Position numbers and translations under genes: made by a program
Origin: Acidobacteriaceae bacterium
Lineage (GTDB): Bacteria > Acidobacteriota > Terriglobia > Bryobacterales > Bryobacteraceae
Direction: 5' to 3'
Assembly: GCA_019246575.1 (NCBI GenBank)
Contig: JAFAQG010000555.1
Coordinates: forward strand, 1-8,371
Length of the DNA: 8,371 nt
The notes under the pieces: model-generated
Told to the model about the DNA's origin: nothing
Seen by the model: the letters and a program-made list of their open reading frames with translations, nothing else
Database searches by the model: none
Part shown: piece by piece, positions 1 to 7,641 of the stretch
Position numbering within the stretch: the stretch's first letter is position 1
Layout: the number at the start of each line of letters is the position of its first letter

Positions 1-952
1 TCGCAACTACCGCCAGTTGCGGCCCCACGCTGCGCACGCGCAGCCATTCCGCATTATCTAAGAAGAAGAGCTTGTCCTTCTTAATAGGCCCGCCAAGCGA
101 GAAGCCAAACTGATTTCGAGTGAAAACCGGCTTACTGATATCGAACGCATTGTTGTTGAAGCTGTTCGCAGCCAGTGCCGACACTCGGTTAAACTCGTAC
201 GCACTTCCGTGCAAGTCGTTCGTGCCTTGCTTGGTCGCCACGTTGACAATCCCGCCTGCCGCCCGGCCGTACTCGGCCGTGAAATCGCTCGTCACCACGG
301 TGAATTCGCTCATCGAATCTTGCGGAACAGTGATCGCAACCGTGGTATCGAACTCGTTATTATTCGCGACTCCGTCGAGCAGAATGTTCGTCGAACTCGA
401 CCGCAAACCGTTAATAGCGACCCCGACGCCTCGCCCTGTCGGTTCTGCGTCCGATACGTTACCGACGGTTTTCACCAAGTCATAAGGGTTTCGGCTGATC
501 GTCGGCAATGCCGCGAGCTCCCGACCCGATATCGTCTGAGCAAGCGACTGCGTTTCGGTATTCACGCGAGCGGCGGTTTCACTTACTTGAACCACCGTAC
601 TTGCGCTACCGACCTTTAATTGAAAATCGACGCCTGTCTTCGTCCCGACAACTACTTCGACGTTCTGCTTAACGGTCTCGAACCCGGCGACCGAAATCGT
701 GATTTCGTAGGTTCCGGGCAGCAGATTGGTGACTGTATAGTCGCCCGCGCCGCTCGTCGTCGTGGTGCGGATGGCCCCTGTCGTAATTGACTTTACGGTA
801 ACGGGCGCGTTCGGAACCGCAGCCCCCGTCGGATCCGTCACCGTCCCCGCAATCTGCCCGGTCTCTGTCTGCGCCGTTAACAGGGCCGCGAGCCCGAAAC
901 AAAGCATCAATATCTTCAACGTTCCGAAGAGTTTAAACAAGCTTCCTCCCAT
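1..952 (-). CDS. TonB-dependent receptor, Oar-like, N-terminal part (cut by left edge)
   Basis: The first 317 residues of an outer-membrane receptor are present and the reading frame is still open at base 1. Residues 1-28 form a signal peptide (basic start, hydrophobic LMLCFGLAALL, then TAQ). Residues 33-112 are a carboxypeptidase-regulatory-like beta-sandwich with GTVTDPTGAAVPNA, LLPGTYEI and VAGFE. Residues 135-245 are the plug, with GRELAALP, a DG-type segment LLDGVANNNEFD, EFTVVTSDFTAEYGR and GGIVNVATKQGTN. The barrel begins at HGSAYEF, and LGGPIKKDKLFF is typical of this family. Such proteins are usually about 1000-1200 residues, so roughly 70% is missing. The start is uncertain. ATG at 952 has no clear ribosome site, whereas the in-frame TTG at 940 lies four bases after GGGAGG (950-945) and would give a start of MFKLFGTLK. 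The gene is probably driven by the sigma-54-like promoter near 1021-1038. The ligand is unknown. Confidence 0.92.
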   Translation of the reverse strand, partial: MGGSLFKLFGTLKILMLCFGLAALLTAQTETGQIAGTVTDPTGAAVPNAPVTVKSITTGAIRTTTTSGAGDYTVTNLLPGTYEITISVAGFETVKQNVEVVVGTKTGVDFQLKVGSASTVVQVSETAARVNTETQSLAQTISGRELAALPTISRNPYDLVKTVGNVSDAEPTGRGVGVAINGLRSSSTNILLDGVANNNEFDTTVAITVPQDSMSEFTVVTSDFTAEYGRAAGGIVNVATKQGTNDLHGSAYEFNRVSALAANSFNNNAFDISKPVFTRNQFGFSLGGPIKKDKLFFLDNAEWLRVRSVGPQLAVVA

Positions 953-1020
953 AAAACTGCCAAATCGCACAATATCCTTATACCCAAACCTACGGTTATT
1001 CCCGCCGCAACCACGGCATA

Positions 1021-1038
1021 GGGCAATTCCTTTGCCAG
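1021..1038 (-). promoter_or_regulatory. Predicted sigma-54 (-24/-12) promoter of the 1-952 receptor
   Basis: On the minus strand this reads CTGGCAAAGGAATTGCCC. It keeps the conserved TGGCA at -24 and TTGC at -12 of the sigma-54 consensus (TGGCAC-N5-TTGC), with exactly ten bases between the invariant GG (1036-1035) and GC (1024-1023). The predicted transcription start is near 1011, giving a leader of about 59 bases before the ATG at 952. A dyad at 1101-1117 lies at the usual distance for an activator site. The match and spacing are seen directly; function is inferred. Confidence 0.62.
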
Positions 1039-1100
1039 CCTGTAAGTTGGTGATCCTACATGCGGTTCAAAGAACGTGCTATGACTTTCGGGAGGACCTA

Positions 1101-1117
1101 TACGGTAGTATTCCGTA
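1101..1117. promoter_or_regulatory. Inverted repeat, candidate enhancer-binding-protein site
   Basis: TACGG (1101-1105) and CCGTA (1113-1117) are perfect inverted arms separated by seven bases. The dyad would lie at about -90 to -106 relative to the start predicted from the sigma-54-like promoter, within the range where bacterial enhancer-binding proteins usually bind. With five-base arms it could arise by chance. No cognate regulator gene is in the window. Confidence 0.4.
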
Positions 1118-1124
1118 GTTGGTA

Positions 1125-1154
1125 ACGGAGGCGGGCCGTTTCACCCCGCCCCGT
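1125..1154 (-). terminator. GC-rich hairpin, possible terminator after the 1113-residue receptor
   Basis: The arms ACGG+GGCGGG and CCCGCC+CCGT pair over ten base pairs with one bulged base (1129) and a nine-base loop (1136-1144). The hairpin lies about 67-96 bases beyond the receptor stop codon. No T-run follows on the minus strand, so it is not a classic intrinsic terminator. It may protect the 3' end or assist termination. It also separates the upstream gene from the dyad and promoter of the next. Confidence 0.4.
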
Positions 1155-1204
1155 CCTGGTGCCGCAGCAGACCTACGCCGTCGCCCGATTCCGATCAAGC
1201 CTAC

Positions 1205-1218
1205 CGGCGCTCGCGCCG
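1205..1218 (-). terminator. Short perfect hairpin directly after the receptor stop codon
   Basis: CGGCGC and GCGCCG form a perfect palindrome around two central bases. It would fold as a five-base-pair stem with a CGAG tetraloop, beginning two bases after the TGA at 1223-1221. No T-tract follows, so a role in termination or mRNA 3'-end stability is only a possibility. Confidence 0.3.
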
Positions 1219-1220
1219 TT

Positions 1221-4200
1221 TCAGAACCGGAACATCCCCTTAATCTCTATAAATCTCGGCGAATTGTTCCCGCCCACAAACGCCCCCAGAATGCTGGTCG
1301 GCGTGGCGTTCAATCCGGTAATGGAACCGAACGTCGGGTTCGCAAGATCCGCCTGAGGCTGATCGAAATTCGGATGGTTCAGAAGATTGAATGCCTGTGC
1401 GCCGAACGAGAAGTTGACCCGTTCCGTGATCGCGAGATCCTTTGTCAGTGCGACATCGACATCGAAGAATCGCGGCCCGAGGTAGCTGTTCCGCCCCTGA
1501 TTGCCAAAACTGGCGCCGCTGGGCGCGAATTGCGACGTGGTCAGGCAAGGTGTCTGGCCCTGCACATTGGCTTGGCCGCAGCCCGGTATCACGGGCGTGA
1601 CCGGAGTGGCGAACACACTCGCGCCATAGTTGTTCAACAGACCGGTCGCACCCGTATCGATCACCGTAAACGGAATGCCGGTGCGGTAAAAAACGTTGCC
1701 GGCGAGGGTCCATCCGCCGAAGATGCGCGCCGGGCCGTGCTTGAACCCCGCATTACGGAACAAGTCTGAAACCACGAAGCCCATGCTGATGTAATGCCGG
1801 ATGTCGTAATCGGAGCTCCCGTAATTGCCCTTGATGTTGTGCGGATCCTGCGGGAAACGGAGGCTCTCGTTGGTCGTCAACGGCGGTCCGTAAGCATACG
1901 GCGAACGCCCCTCGTTCGAAACATCGTCCAGCGAGTGGCTCCAGGTGTAATTCAAATTCCAGGTCAGGGCCGAAGACAACCGGCGCTGCACGCTCGCAAT
2001 CAAGCCGTTGTAGCTTGCAACGCCCGCGCTCAGCCATTGGTCGATTTGGCCGAAGCGCGGATCGGGCGCGCTCGCCGGAATGCCTCGAAACGCGCAGCCG
2101 GTGCAATAGGCATTAAACCCGTTATCGTCCACCGGAATGAACGCCCCGTGCATCCCCGAGTAGTTTAGGCTCAGCAGCGTCTTCCACCCGAGCGCCTGCT
2201 GAACCTCGAAGTTCCACTTATAATAGGTCGGCGCTTTGAAAACATCGGGGCTATTGATGAACCCTGGCGGCGTGAAGCCTGGCACTGCGGCCTGGAGCGA
2301 TTGCAGCGTTCCCCCGGATGCAAACTGAGACCGCAGCGCGGCATTGGCCTGCTGCACACCCGCCGAGAAACTCCCCGGTACATTCGGCGCCAACTTCGCG
2401 GTGCCGCCAGGAAACTCGCTGCCATGAATTCGCGTAAATGCATTCACGCCGGGCGTATTGAGCGCGATGTCGTCCGCAATCACGCCCGCAATCTCGTCGG
2501 CGAAAATCCCCGCACCCGCCCGGATCACAGTCTTGTCGCTGTTTCCCGGCCTCCATGCGATTCCCAACCGGGGCTCCCAAACAATCATCGGCGTATCCCG
2601 GAATGCGTTGCGCTGGTTCGCCAGAATCGTCCGGTTATAGGGAATGGTCGCCGAAGCCGGCTGGCCCACGAATGTCTCATTCAAATGCGAAAAGCAGTTG
2701 GTCGCACATGTAGGGTTCGAATAGTTCTCGAGCCGTAGATTCAACGACACCGTCAGCCGGTCGGAAACCTTCCAATCGTCCGAGATGTAGCCCGCGGTCG
2801 TGTTGAACGCGAACGGCTGCTCGCTCGATGTCGGGAAATTTTGCGTGATGTAGGAATTCGGTCCTCCGCCGGCATAAAACTCGGCCAGGTTGTAGGGGCG
2901 CAGGCGAGCAACCGTGCCAAGCCCGAATCCGAGATCCGTTACGGTGTCGTGCAGCCAGCTGAATCCCAGCCGGACGGTATGCTTGCCGGCTGTCTTCGTG
3001 AAATCGTCGATGATCTGATACTGGAAAACTCGGCGGCCCTGAGGAAAATCGAAATTTTCGCCGCCGACCCGCTGGAAAAACGCGCCTTGCGGATCGAATA
3101 CCACCGGCAGCAATTGCAGCGCCGACCCCAGATTCGGCGAGGCAAACGTGGCCGAGTAATAAAACGCCGACCCGTTGAACTGATTTACCGAATTCGGGCC
3201 GAATACGTGGTTTTCGGTAACCTGACCCGACATCTGCGGCTGCTTGCTGACGTCATTGAACACCGGCGTGAAATAGTCGGTGTACGTGGGCTGAAAGCCG
3301 TTGTCCCGATATACCCGGATATAACCGCGATCCTTCTCGCTGAAATTGTGGTCCACGCGCGCGCTCCATAAGTACTCGCGCTCGGAATTCGGCGGTGTCG
3401 TTCGAAACGTCAGTACGCAGGGAACACCCGGTCCCAGCACGGTGAAGCTGCCGCACCCGCCGCCCGCAAGAGGAGTCGCCGATTTTGCGCCCGGCGCGCC
3501 ATTTTCAATCGAGAAAACCTGCTGATAGAACGGGATCTGCCCCGCGTTAGCTGTATTCTGCAGGTTCGCGAGCGTTGCCGCCTGAAACTGCGGGCTCGGA
3601 ATCTTCACCAGCGTACTGGCTGTCGGCAGCACCACTCGCGCCCCTTCGTAATCCACGTCGAAGAACGTGTGATTCTTCCAAATGGGACCCTGCGCCGAGG
3701 TCTGCCATTGATTGAAGTTCAAAAACGGCCGCGGCGTTCCGGCCTGATTGCTAAAAAAATCGTTCGCGTTCAGCGCCCGGCCATTCCACATGTAGATTCC
3801 ATTCCCATGAAACGCATTCGTGCCGTACTTCGTTGATAGACTCATCTGCGCACCCGCGAATTGTCCGTATTGCGCGGAGTAAGCGTTCGTGACGACGCTC
3901 GCTTCAGCGATATCGTTCGATCCGAGCAGCAGATTCGAAGCGCCGCTATTGTTCAGATTCAGAAACGGATCGTTAAAATTCTGGCCGTTCACCATGAAGA
4001 GGTTCGATGTTCCGGGCATGCCCTGCGACGAGAAGTTCCCATACCCCGATTGTGTGTTCATCGTTACTCCCGGCGCAGTTTGCGCGATAAACGTCATATC
4101 GCTGCCCGGATTCGGCATGTTCAGGACCTGTTGCGAGTTGAAGACCGTTGCAGTATCGGCGTTTTCGGCCTGCAGTACCGTCGCTTGCTCCGTCACCTCT

Positions 4201-4562
4201 ACCGTCATCGACGCCGAGGCCACCGCTAACTGAATATCCGCACTGACCGGCTGACCGGCAACCACCACCACGCCTGTCCTCTCGGCCGTCTGAAAGCCCG
4301 GAGCGGCCACATCGATCGTGTATGTCCCCGGTGGAACCAGCGCAAACCGGTACTGACCGTCGCCGTTCGATGTCGTGTTGAGCGTCACGCCGGTGTTCAC
4401 GTTTTTCAACGTGACGGCGGCATTCGGCAGCACCGCTCCGGTCGGGTCCTTGATACTTCCCGCTATATCGCCCGAAATAATGGACTGCGCAACGGCGAGC
4501 CCGCCCGCAAGCAGCACGAACACGGCAGCTCTAACGAGTAACAAGTGCAAGCGTTTCATCAT
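1221..4562 (-). CDS. TonB-dependent receptor with carboxypeptidase-regulatory-like domain (Oar-like)
   Basis: A complete 1113-residue outer-membrane receptor, expected to be a plugged 22-strand barrel for energised uptake or surface binding of an unknown ligand. Residues 1-26 are a signal peptide (MMKRLHLLLVR, hydrophobic core, AVAQ). Residues 30-112 are a carboxypeptidase-regulatory-like domain (GSIKDPTGAVLPNAAV, LVPPGTYTIDV, APGFQ). Residues 135-247 are the plug, with VVTNAYSAQYGQFAGAQM. The rest is barrel, including LGIAWRPG at 666-673, WNLNYTWSHSLDD at 868-880, GAQAFNLLNHPNF at 1054-1066, and the C-terminal FRF expected of an assembled outer-membrane protein. I see no clear TonB box. Cysteines occur as four close pairs (370/382, 619/623, 820/823, 995/1006), suggesting loop disulfides. 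The first of two tandem ATGs is chosen because AGGAG lies nine bases upstream. It lies 121 bases after the metallohydrolase gene and shares its direction. Confidence 0.96.
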   Translation of the reverse strand: MMKRLHLLLVRAAVFVLLAGGLAVAQSIISGDIAGSIKDPTGAVLPNAAVTLKNVNTGVTLNTTSNGDGQYRFALVPPGTYTIDVAAPGFQTAERTGVVVVAGQPVSADIQLAVASASMTVEVTEQATVLQAENADTATVFNSQQVLNMPNPGSDMTFIAQTAPGVTMNTQSGYGNFSSQGMPGTSNLFMVNGQNFNDPFLNLNNSGASNLLLGSNDIAEASVVTNAYSAQYGQFAGAQMSLSTKYGTNAFHGNGIYMWNGRALNANDFFSNQAGTPRPFLNFNQWQTSAQGPIWKNHTFFDVDYEGARVVLPTASTLVKIPSPQFQAATLANLQNTANAGQIPFYQQVFSIENGAPGAKSATPLAGGGCGSFTVLGPGVPCVLTFRTTPPNSEREYLWSARVDHNFSEKDRGYIRVYRDNGFQPTYTDYFTPVFNDVSKQPQMSGQVTENHVFGPNSVNQFNGSAFYYSATFASPNLGSALQLLPVVFDPQGAFFQRVGGENFDFPQGRRVFQYQIIDDFTKTAGKHTVRLGFSWLHDTVTDLGFGLGTVARLRPYNLAEFYAGGGPNSYITQNFPTSSEQPFAFNTTAGYISDDWKVSDRLTVSLNLRLENYSNPTCATNCFSHLNETFVGQPASATIPYNRTILANQRNAFRDTPMIVWEPRLGIAWRPGNSDKTVIRAGAGIFADEIAGVIADDIALNTPGVNAFTRIHGSEFPGGTAKLAPNVPGSFSAGVQQANAALRSQFASGGTLQSLQAAVPGFTPPGFINSPDVFKAPTYYKWNFEVQQALGWKTLLSLNYSGMHGAFIPVDDNGFNAYCTGCAFRGIPASAPDPRFGQIDQWLSAGVASYNGLIASVQRRLSSALTWNLNYTWSHSLDDVSNEGRSPYAYGPPLTTNESLRFPQDPHNIKGNYGSSDYDIRHYISMGFVVSDLFRNAGFKHGPARIFGGWTLAGNVFYRTGIPFTVIDTGATGLLNNYGASVFATPVTPVIPGCGQANVQGQTPCLTTSQFAPSGASFGNQGRNSYLGPRFFDVDVALTKDLAITERVNFSFGAQAFNLLNHPNFDQPQADLANPTFGSITGLNATPTSILGAFVGGNNSPRFIEIKGMFRF

Positions 4563-4571
4563 TGCCCCTTT

Positions 4572-4576
4572 CTCCT
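4572..4576 (-). promoter_or_regulatory. Ribosome binding site of the 1113-residue receptor
   Basis: AGGAG on the minus strand lies nine bases before the first of two adjacent ATG codons (4562 and 4559), twelve before the second. This supports the start at 4562 but does not exclude 4559. Just upstream is a run of seven G on the minus strand (4591-4585). No convincing -35/-10 or sigma-54 promoter was found in the 121-base gap. Confidence 0.65.
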
Positions 4577-4683
4577 ACTCTGATCCCCCCCGCGCCCTTG
4601 AAACACCTGTTGTCTTTACGGATTGCGGGTTAAGCTGGATCGGTCGCGGGGCCGTTCTGTCGGCGTTATCTAATCCCCATTCT

Positions 4684-7641
4684 TCAGGGGTACTTAACCC
4701 AGATCGGGCTCGACCACGCCAGTTCTCCATTTCCCTGCTCTACCCTCGCGTAGTACCAGTGCTCACCGCTCGTCGCGTCCGTATCGCGGTAATCGAAGTC
4801 GATGTCCTGCTTGCCCGGCTGCGCCTCATAAATGTAGCGCCCGTCGCGAATAATTCGAACCGCTGCTATCGGCCCCGTCCCCACTGCTCTGACTCGTATC
4901 GGCTGTGGGCTTGTTGCTGCGAAATCGTCGCCCATGAAGTGCTCTCCCAGCCGGAACTCCAGCACGATGTTATCCGTCGCCCCGTAAGTATGCCGCTTTC
5001 CGATCGCGTCGAAGATGGCCTGCCGCGTCATCGCCGGCGTGTACACCATCGCATACGAGATATGCGTCGAATAATGATCCGAGCTCGCAATGGTCCCAAT
5101 GCGGTATCCTTTCTTCCACGCGTTCCAAACTAGCCCCGCGTCCTGGAAGCCACCGAGAGCTTTGGCCTCCTCTCCATCCCTAATCCCGCGCGGCGCGTTC
5201 TTCGCTTCATAGTTTTGCCGCGCGCCCTGATAGATCTCAACCAGCTTGTCAATCTTCGGATCGTTATCGGCCCAGTCCGTTCCCATGCTGTCTGTCGCGG
5301 AGGTGTGCGGGATCGCAATGCCGCGATCTTTCCGCAGTTCCTCGTACAGAAGCTTGGTGTCGTTGCGCACCGCGCCGCCGAAGCTCATACTGTTGAACGT
5401 GAGCAGCTCGCCATCAGGCGTGTCCGGCAGCATGAAGCGCGCATCGATGCGCTGAAAGAACGGGACAATCGAGTAGTTGCGCGTTATGTGCAGAATGTTG
5501 CGATGGCCGAACGGATTGCCCATGTTCCGCTCGTACGCGTACAGAGTTACAAATCTCTGCGGGAACAAATACATGTCCGCCATCTTCTGCGTCATGAAAT
5601 TCCAGTAATCGGTACCGCCGCCCTGATGGTCCGTGGACGCGCCGAAGTCCATGGCAGCCGCGTCGATCATGTAGCGATAAAACTCGGGTAACGACCCGTC
5701 ATCCAGGCCGCCGACGTCCTGCGACAGCTCCGTATGCCGGTGTAAGTCGCCGCGCACGATCCGCAGGCTCGCCCCATCGAGTTGAACCCGATGGCGTCGG
5801 ACCGTCTCGACTTGCGCGCGCTCGTTACTCCTTTCACCAGCCTGCGGCGGCTGCCGCCGATGCAGCACGGCCCGCGCACCCGGCTGCGGCAAAACAATCG
5901 AACCCGCGATCACCCGGCTCAAATGCGGGCGGCTCGAAAACGCCCACTCGCGGCTTTCGCTCGGCCAGAAGAGCCACAACCGGTGACGCGTCGCGGCCAT
6001 GCCCATCCGGGTGCTCTTTCGTGTCCAACTCGAGGCAAGCGGAATCGCATCCGTCCAGCGATCGCCCTCGAGCCGCGCCACGTACGTCTCCCAATGCACA
6101 CTGTTGCGATAAGAAACGCTCGGCCCCGTCGCGTTCGGCATCGTCATATGGCTGTAGCGGCGCTTCCACGCCATCCAGACCATGCCGTTAGGGTCCGTAA
6201 ACAACAGCGGATCGCTATCGCTTGTGTTGCCGGTCGCGAGCGAATCGGAATCCGGCAAACCCGCCGGCTGCTTCCATACGCCCCCGTCCAAACACGCCAT
6301 GCGAACCACCCGCGGGCCCCCGAGCGGAGTCCCGATCGGACGAGGCGCCATTGCGCCCAGGTCCTTCCCCCAGTTCTCGCCGCCTTCTTCCCACGCAATC
6401 CATGGCCGGTCTTCGCGATCGACCGTTACCGTTGCATTCACTTCGTATCGCGCCGTTGCCGCAATCGCGATCTCGGGGCCTAGTCCCGCTTCCCGCGTAT
6501 AACTCCGCGCATACACATCGAAGCTCTCGTTGTATCGGTCCCATGCAATCCACACTCGGCCGTCCGCGCCCGCTGCCACGGCGGGCATCCAATCGTCCGC
6601 TTCGCCGTTCGTCACCTGCACTGTCTCCGACCAGCGGCCGTTGCGAAGATACTTCAGGCGAATGTGCGAATAACGATCCGCAAGCGACTGCCAGACCACA
6701 TAGATGGTTCCATCCGGCGCCCGCGAGATCGCCGGTTCAATGTCTGGCAGCGCATCGCTTGTGAGCCGCACCATGTCCCCCCACGCGTTGTCGTTCCAAG
6801 GCATGGCGTACAGGTCCCAGTTACCATCCGTCTGTTGCTGCCATATGAGCCACGGCCGGTGCGTCTCATCGACAGCAACATGCGGACGCCACAAATCGGC
6901 TGCCGCGCGCGGCACCGGGATCAGTCGCGTCCACTTCCCTTGCTCATAGCGCCGCAGGTTCAGCTCCTCTTCACGGTCGTGATAACTCGACCACACGGCC
7001 CACACGGTATCGCCATCACTTGCCATATCGGGGAAGTCGTGCGCGCGCAGCTCCGTCCCCGACAAACCGGTTTGGGGCGGTATTCGGCGGATCTCCACCG
7101 CTCCGTCTGCGCACGAATTCACCGGCCCGAACCTCAGCTCCATCGGCGCAACGCTGCATGAACCTTTGCCTGTGCGCACCACCAACCTGGTCGCATCGGA
7201 ACCCGAACCCTGAATCAGCAGCCCTTTTGGAATGATCTTGATGTTGGGCTTAACGCCTTTGGGACCTTCGATGGGCGAGCTCATATAAATCTCGTTGCGC
7301 TGCGTCGTGAACTCCCATCCGCCCCCGGGTAAAACGCGATCCGGCAATTCGAATCGGTACCCCTGTATGCGGTGCAGCTCGCCGTTTGAAACTTCCACCG
7401 ATCCCGACCATTTGGCCGGCGCAGCATCGCGCACTCCGGCGAGAACCAGCACTTGCCACAGCTTCTCTTCGGGAACACCGCCCGGCTCCGTCGTATACGA
7501 CTTCTGCAGCAACAAGTCCTCGGCAGCCCGTGCATTGATGACATCCGCCCCGCCCGCCTGCTGAGCATTCACAAGATGCGGCGCCACCAGGCACACGGTC
7601 ATCAATGCCATCGCAGCACGCACAACTGACAACCGTTGCAT
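4684..7641 (-). CDS. Exported beta-propeller + PHP-type metallohydrolase (DUF3604-like)
   Basis: A 985-residue exported protein. Residues 1-26 are a signal peptide ending VNAQQ. Residues 30-200 are an N-terminal region I do not recognise. Residues 203-570 contain seven copies of a hydrophobic W-x-x-W strand (DTVWAVW 211, HRPWLIW 261, GTIYVVW 311, GRVWIAW 361, DRPWIAW 411, GMVWMAW 486, HRLWLFW 553), consistent with a seven-bladed propeller. A basic, Gln/Arg-rich linker (585-622) leads to a PHP-like domain (627-890) with GDLHRHTELS (H634, H636), STDH (D671, H672), YAYERN (E704), IPHTSA (H779) and SSDH (D855, H856), the likely metal ligands. GKRHTYGAT (881-889) resembles the end of DUF3604 domains. 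Residues 895-985 look like a beta-sandwich. The family is predicted to hydrolyse phosphoester or related bonds, but the substrate is unknown. With no lipobox, a periplasmic or secreted location is inferred. No Shine-Dalgarno precedes the ATG; M11 and M14 are poorer starts because they shorten the signal peptide. Confidence 0.93.
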   Translation of the reverse strand: MQRLSVVRAAMALMTVCLVAPHLVNAQQAGGADVINARAAEDLLLQKSYTTEPGGVPEEKLWQVLVLAGVRDAAPAKWSGSVEVSNGELHRIQGYRFELPDRVLPGGGWEFTTQRNEIYMSSPIEGPKGVKPNIKIIPKGLLIQGSGSDATRLVVRTGKGSCSVAPMELRFGPVNSCADGAVEIRRIPPQTGLSGTELRAHDFPDMASDGDTVWAVWSSYHDREEELNLRRYEQGKWTRLIPVPRAAADLWRPHVAVDETHRPWLIWQQQTDGNWDLYAMPWNDNAWGDMVRLTSDALPDIEPAISRAPDGTIYVVWQSLADRYSHIRLKYLRNGRWSETVQVTNGEADDWMPAVAAGADGRVWIAWDRYNESFDVYARSYTREAGLGPEIAIAATARYEVNATVTVDREDRPWIAWEEGGENWGKDLGAMAPRPIGTPLGGPRVVRMACLDGGVWKQPAGLPDSDSLATGNTSDSDPLLFTDPNGMVWMAWKRRYSHMTMPNATGPSVSYRNSVHWETYVARLEGDRWTDAIPLASSWTRKSTRMGMAATRHRLWLFWPSESREWAFSSRPHLSRVIAGSIVLPQPGARAVLHRRQPPQAGERSNERAQVETVRRHRVQLDGASLRIVRGDLHRHTELSQDVGGLDDGSLPEFYRYMIDAAAMDFGASTDHQGGGTDYWNFMTQKMADMYLFPQRFVTLYAYERNMGNPFGHRNILHITRNYSIVPFFQRIDARFMLPDTPDGELLTFNSMSFGGAVRNDTKLLYEELRKDRGIAIPHTSATDSMGTDWADNDPKIDKLVEIYQGARQNYEAKNAPRGIRDGEEAKALGGFQDAGLVWNAWKKGYRIGTIASSDHYSTHISYAMVYTPAMTRQAIFDAIGKRHTYGATDNIVLEFRLGEHFMGDDFAATSPQPIRVRAVGTGPIAAVRIIRDGRYIYEAQPGKQDIDFDYRDTDATSGEHWYYARVEQGNGELAWSSPIWVKYP

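Noticed and set aside
1119..1769. Plus-strand open frame of 216 codons
   Set aside because: It runs antisense through the C-terminal part of the large receptor, its product is rich in Arg/Pro with no recognisable domain, and the opposite strand encodes clear receptor motifs. It is a shadow of high-GC coding DNA.
1..4562. The two receptors as a recent tandem duplication
   Set aside because: Signal peptides, plug sequences and loop lengths differ throughout the comparable first 300 residues. They share only family-level architecture.
4651..4664. GCCG-N6-CGGC hairpin after the metallohydrolase gene
   Set aside because: A four-base-pair stem with no T-run is too weak to call a terminator.
4663..4679. 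A second GG-N10-GC arrangement, upstream of the 1113-residue receptor
   Set aside because: Only the GG and GC dinucleotides match. TGGCA and TTGC are absent (AACGC in place of TTGC), and such spacing is expected by chance in GC-rich DNA.
4375..5133. Plus-strand open frame spanning the gap between receptor and metallohydrolase
   Set aside because: It overlaps two well-supported minus-strand genes, including the receptor's signal peptide and the hydrolase C terminus. Its sequence resembles no protein family I know.
5782..6483. Plus-strand open frame of 233 codons
   Set aside because: It is antisense to the propeller region of the metallohydrolase, with an Arg/Pro/His-rich product and no domain signature.
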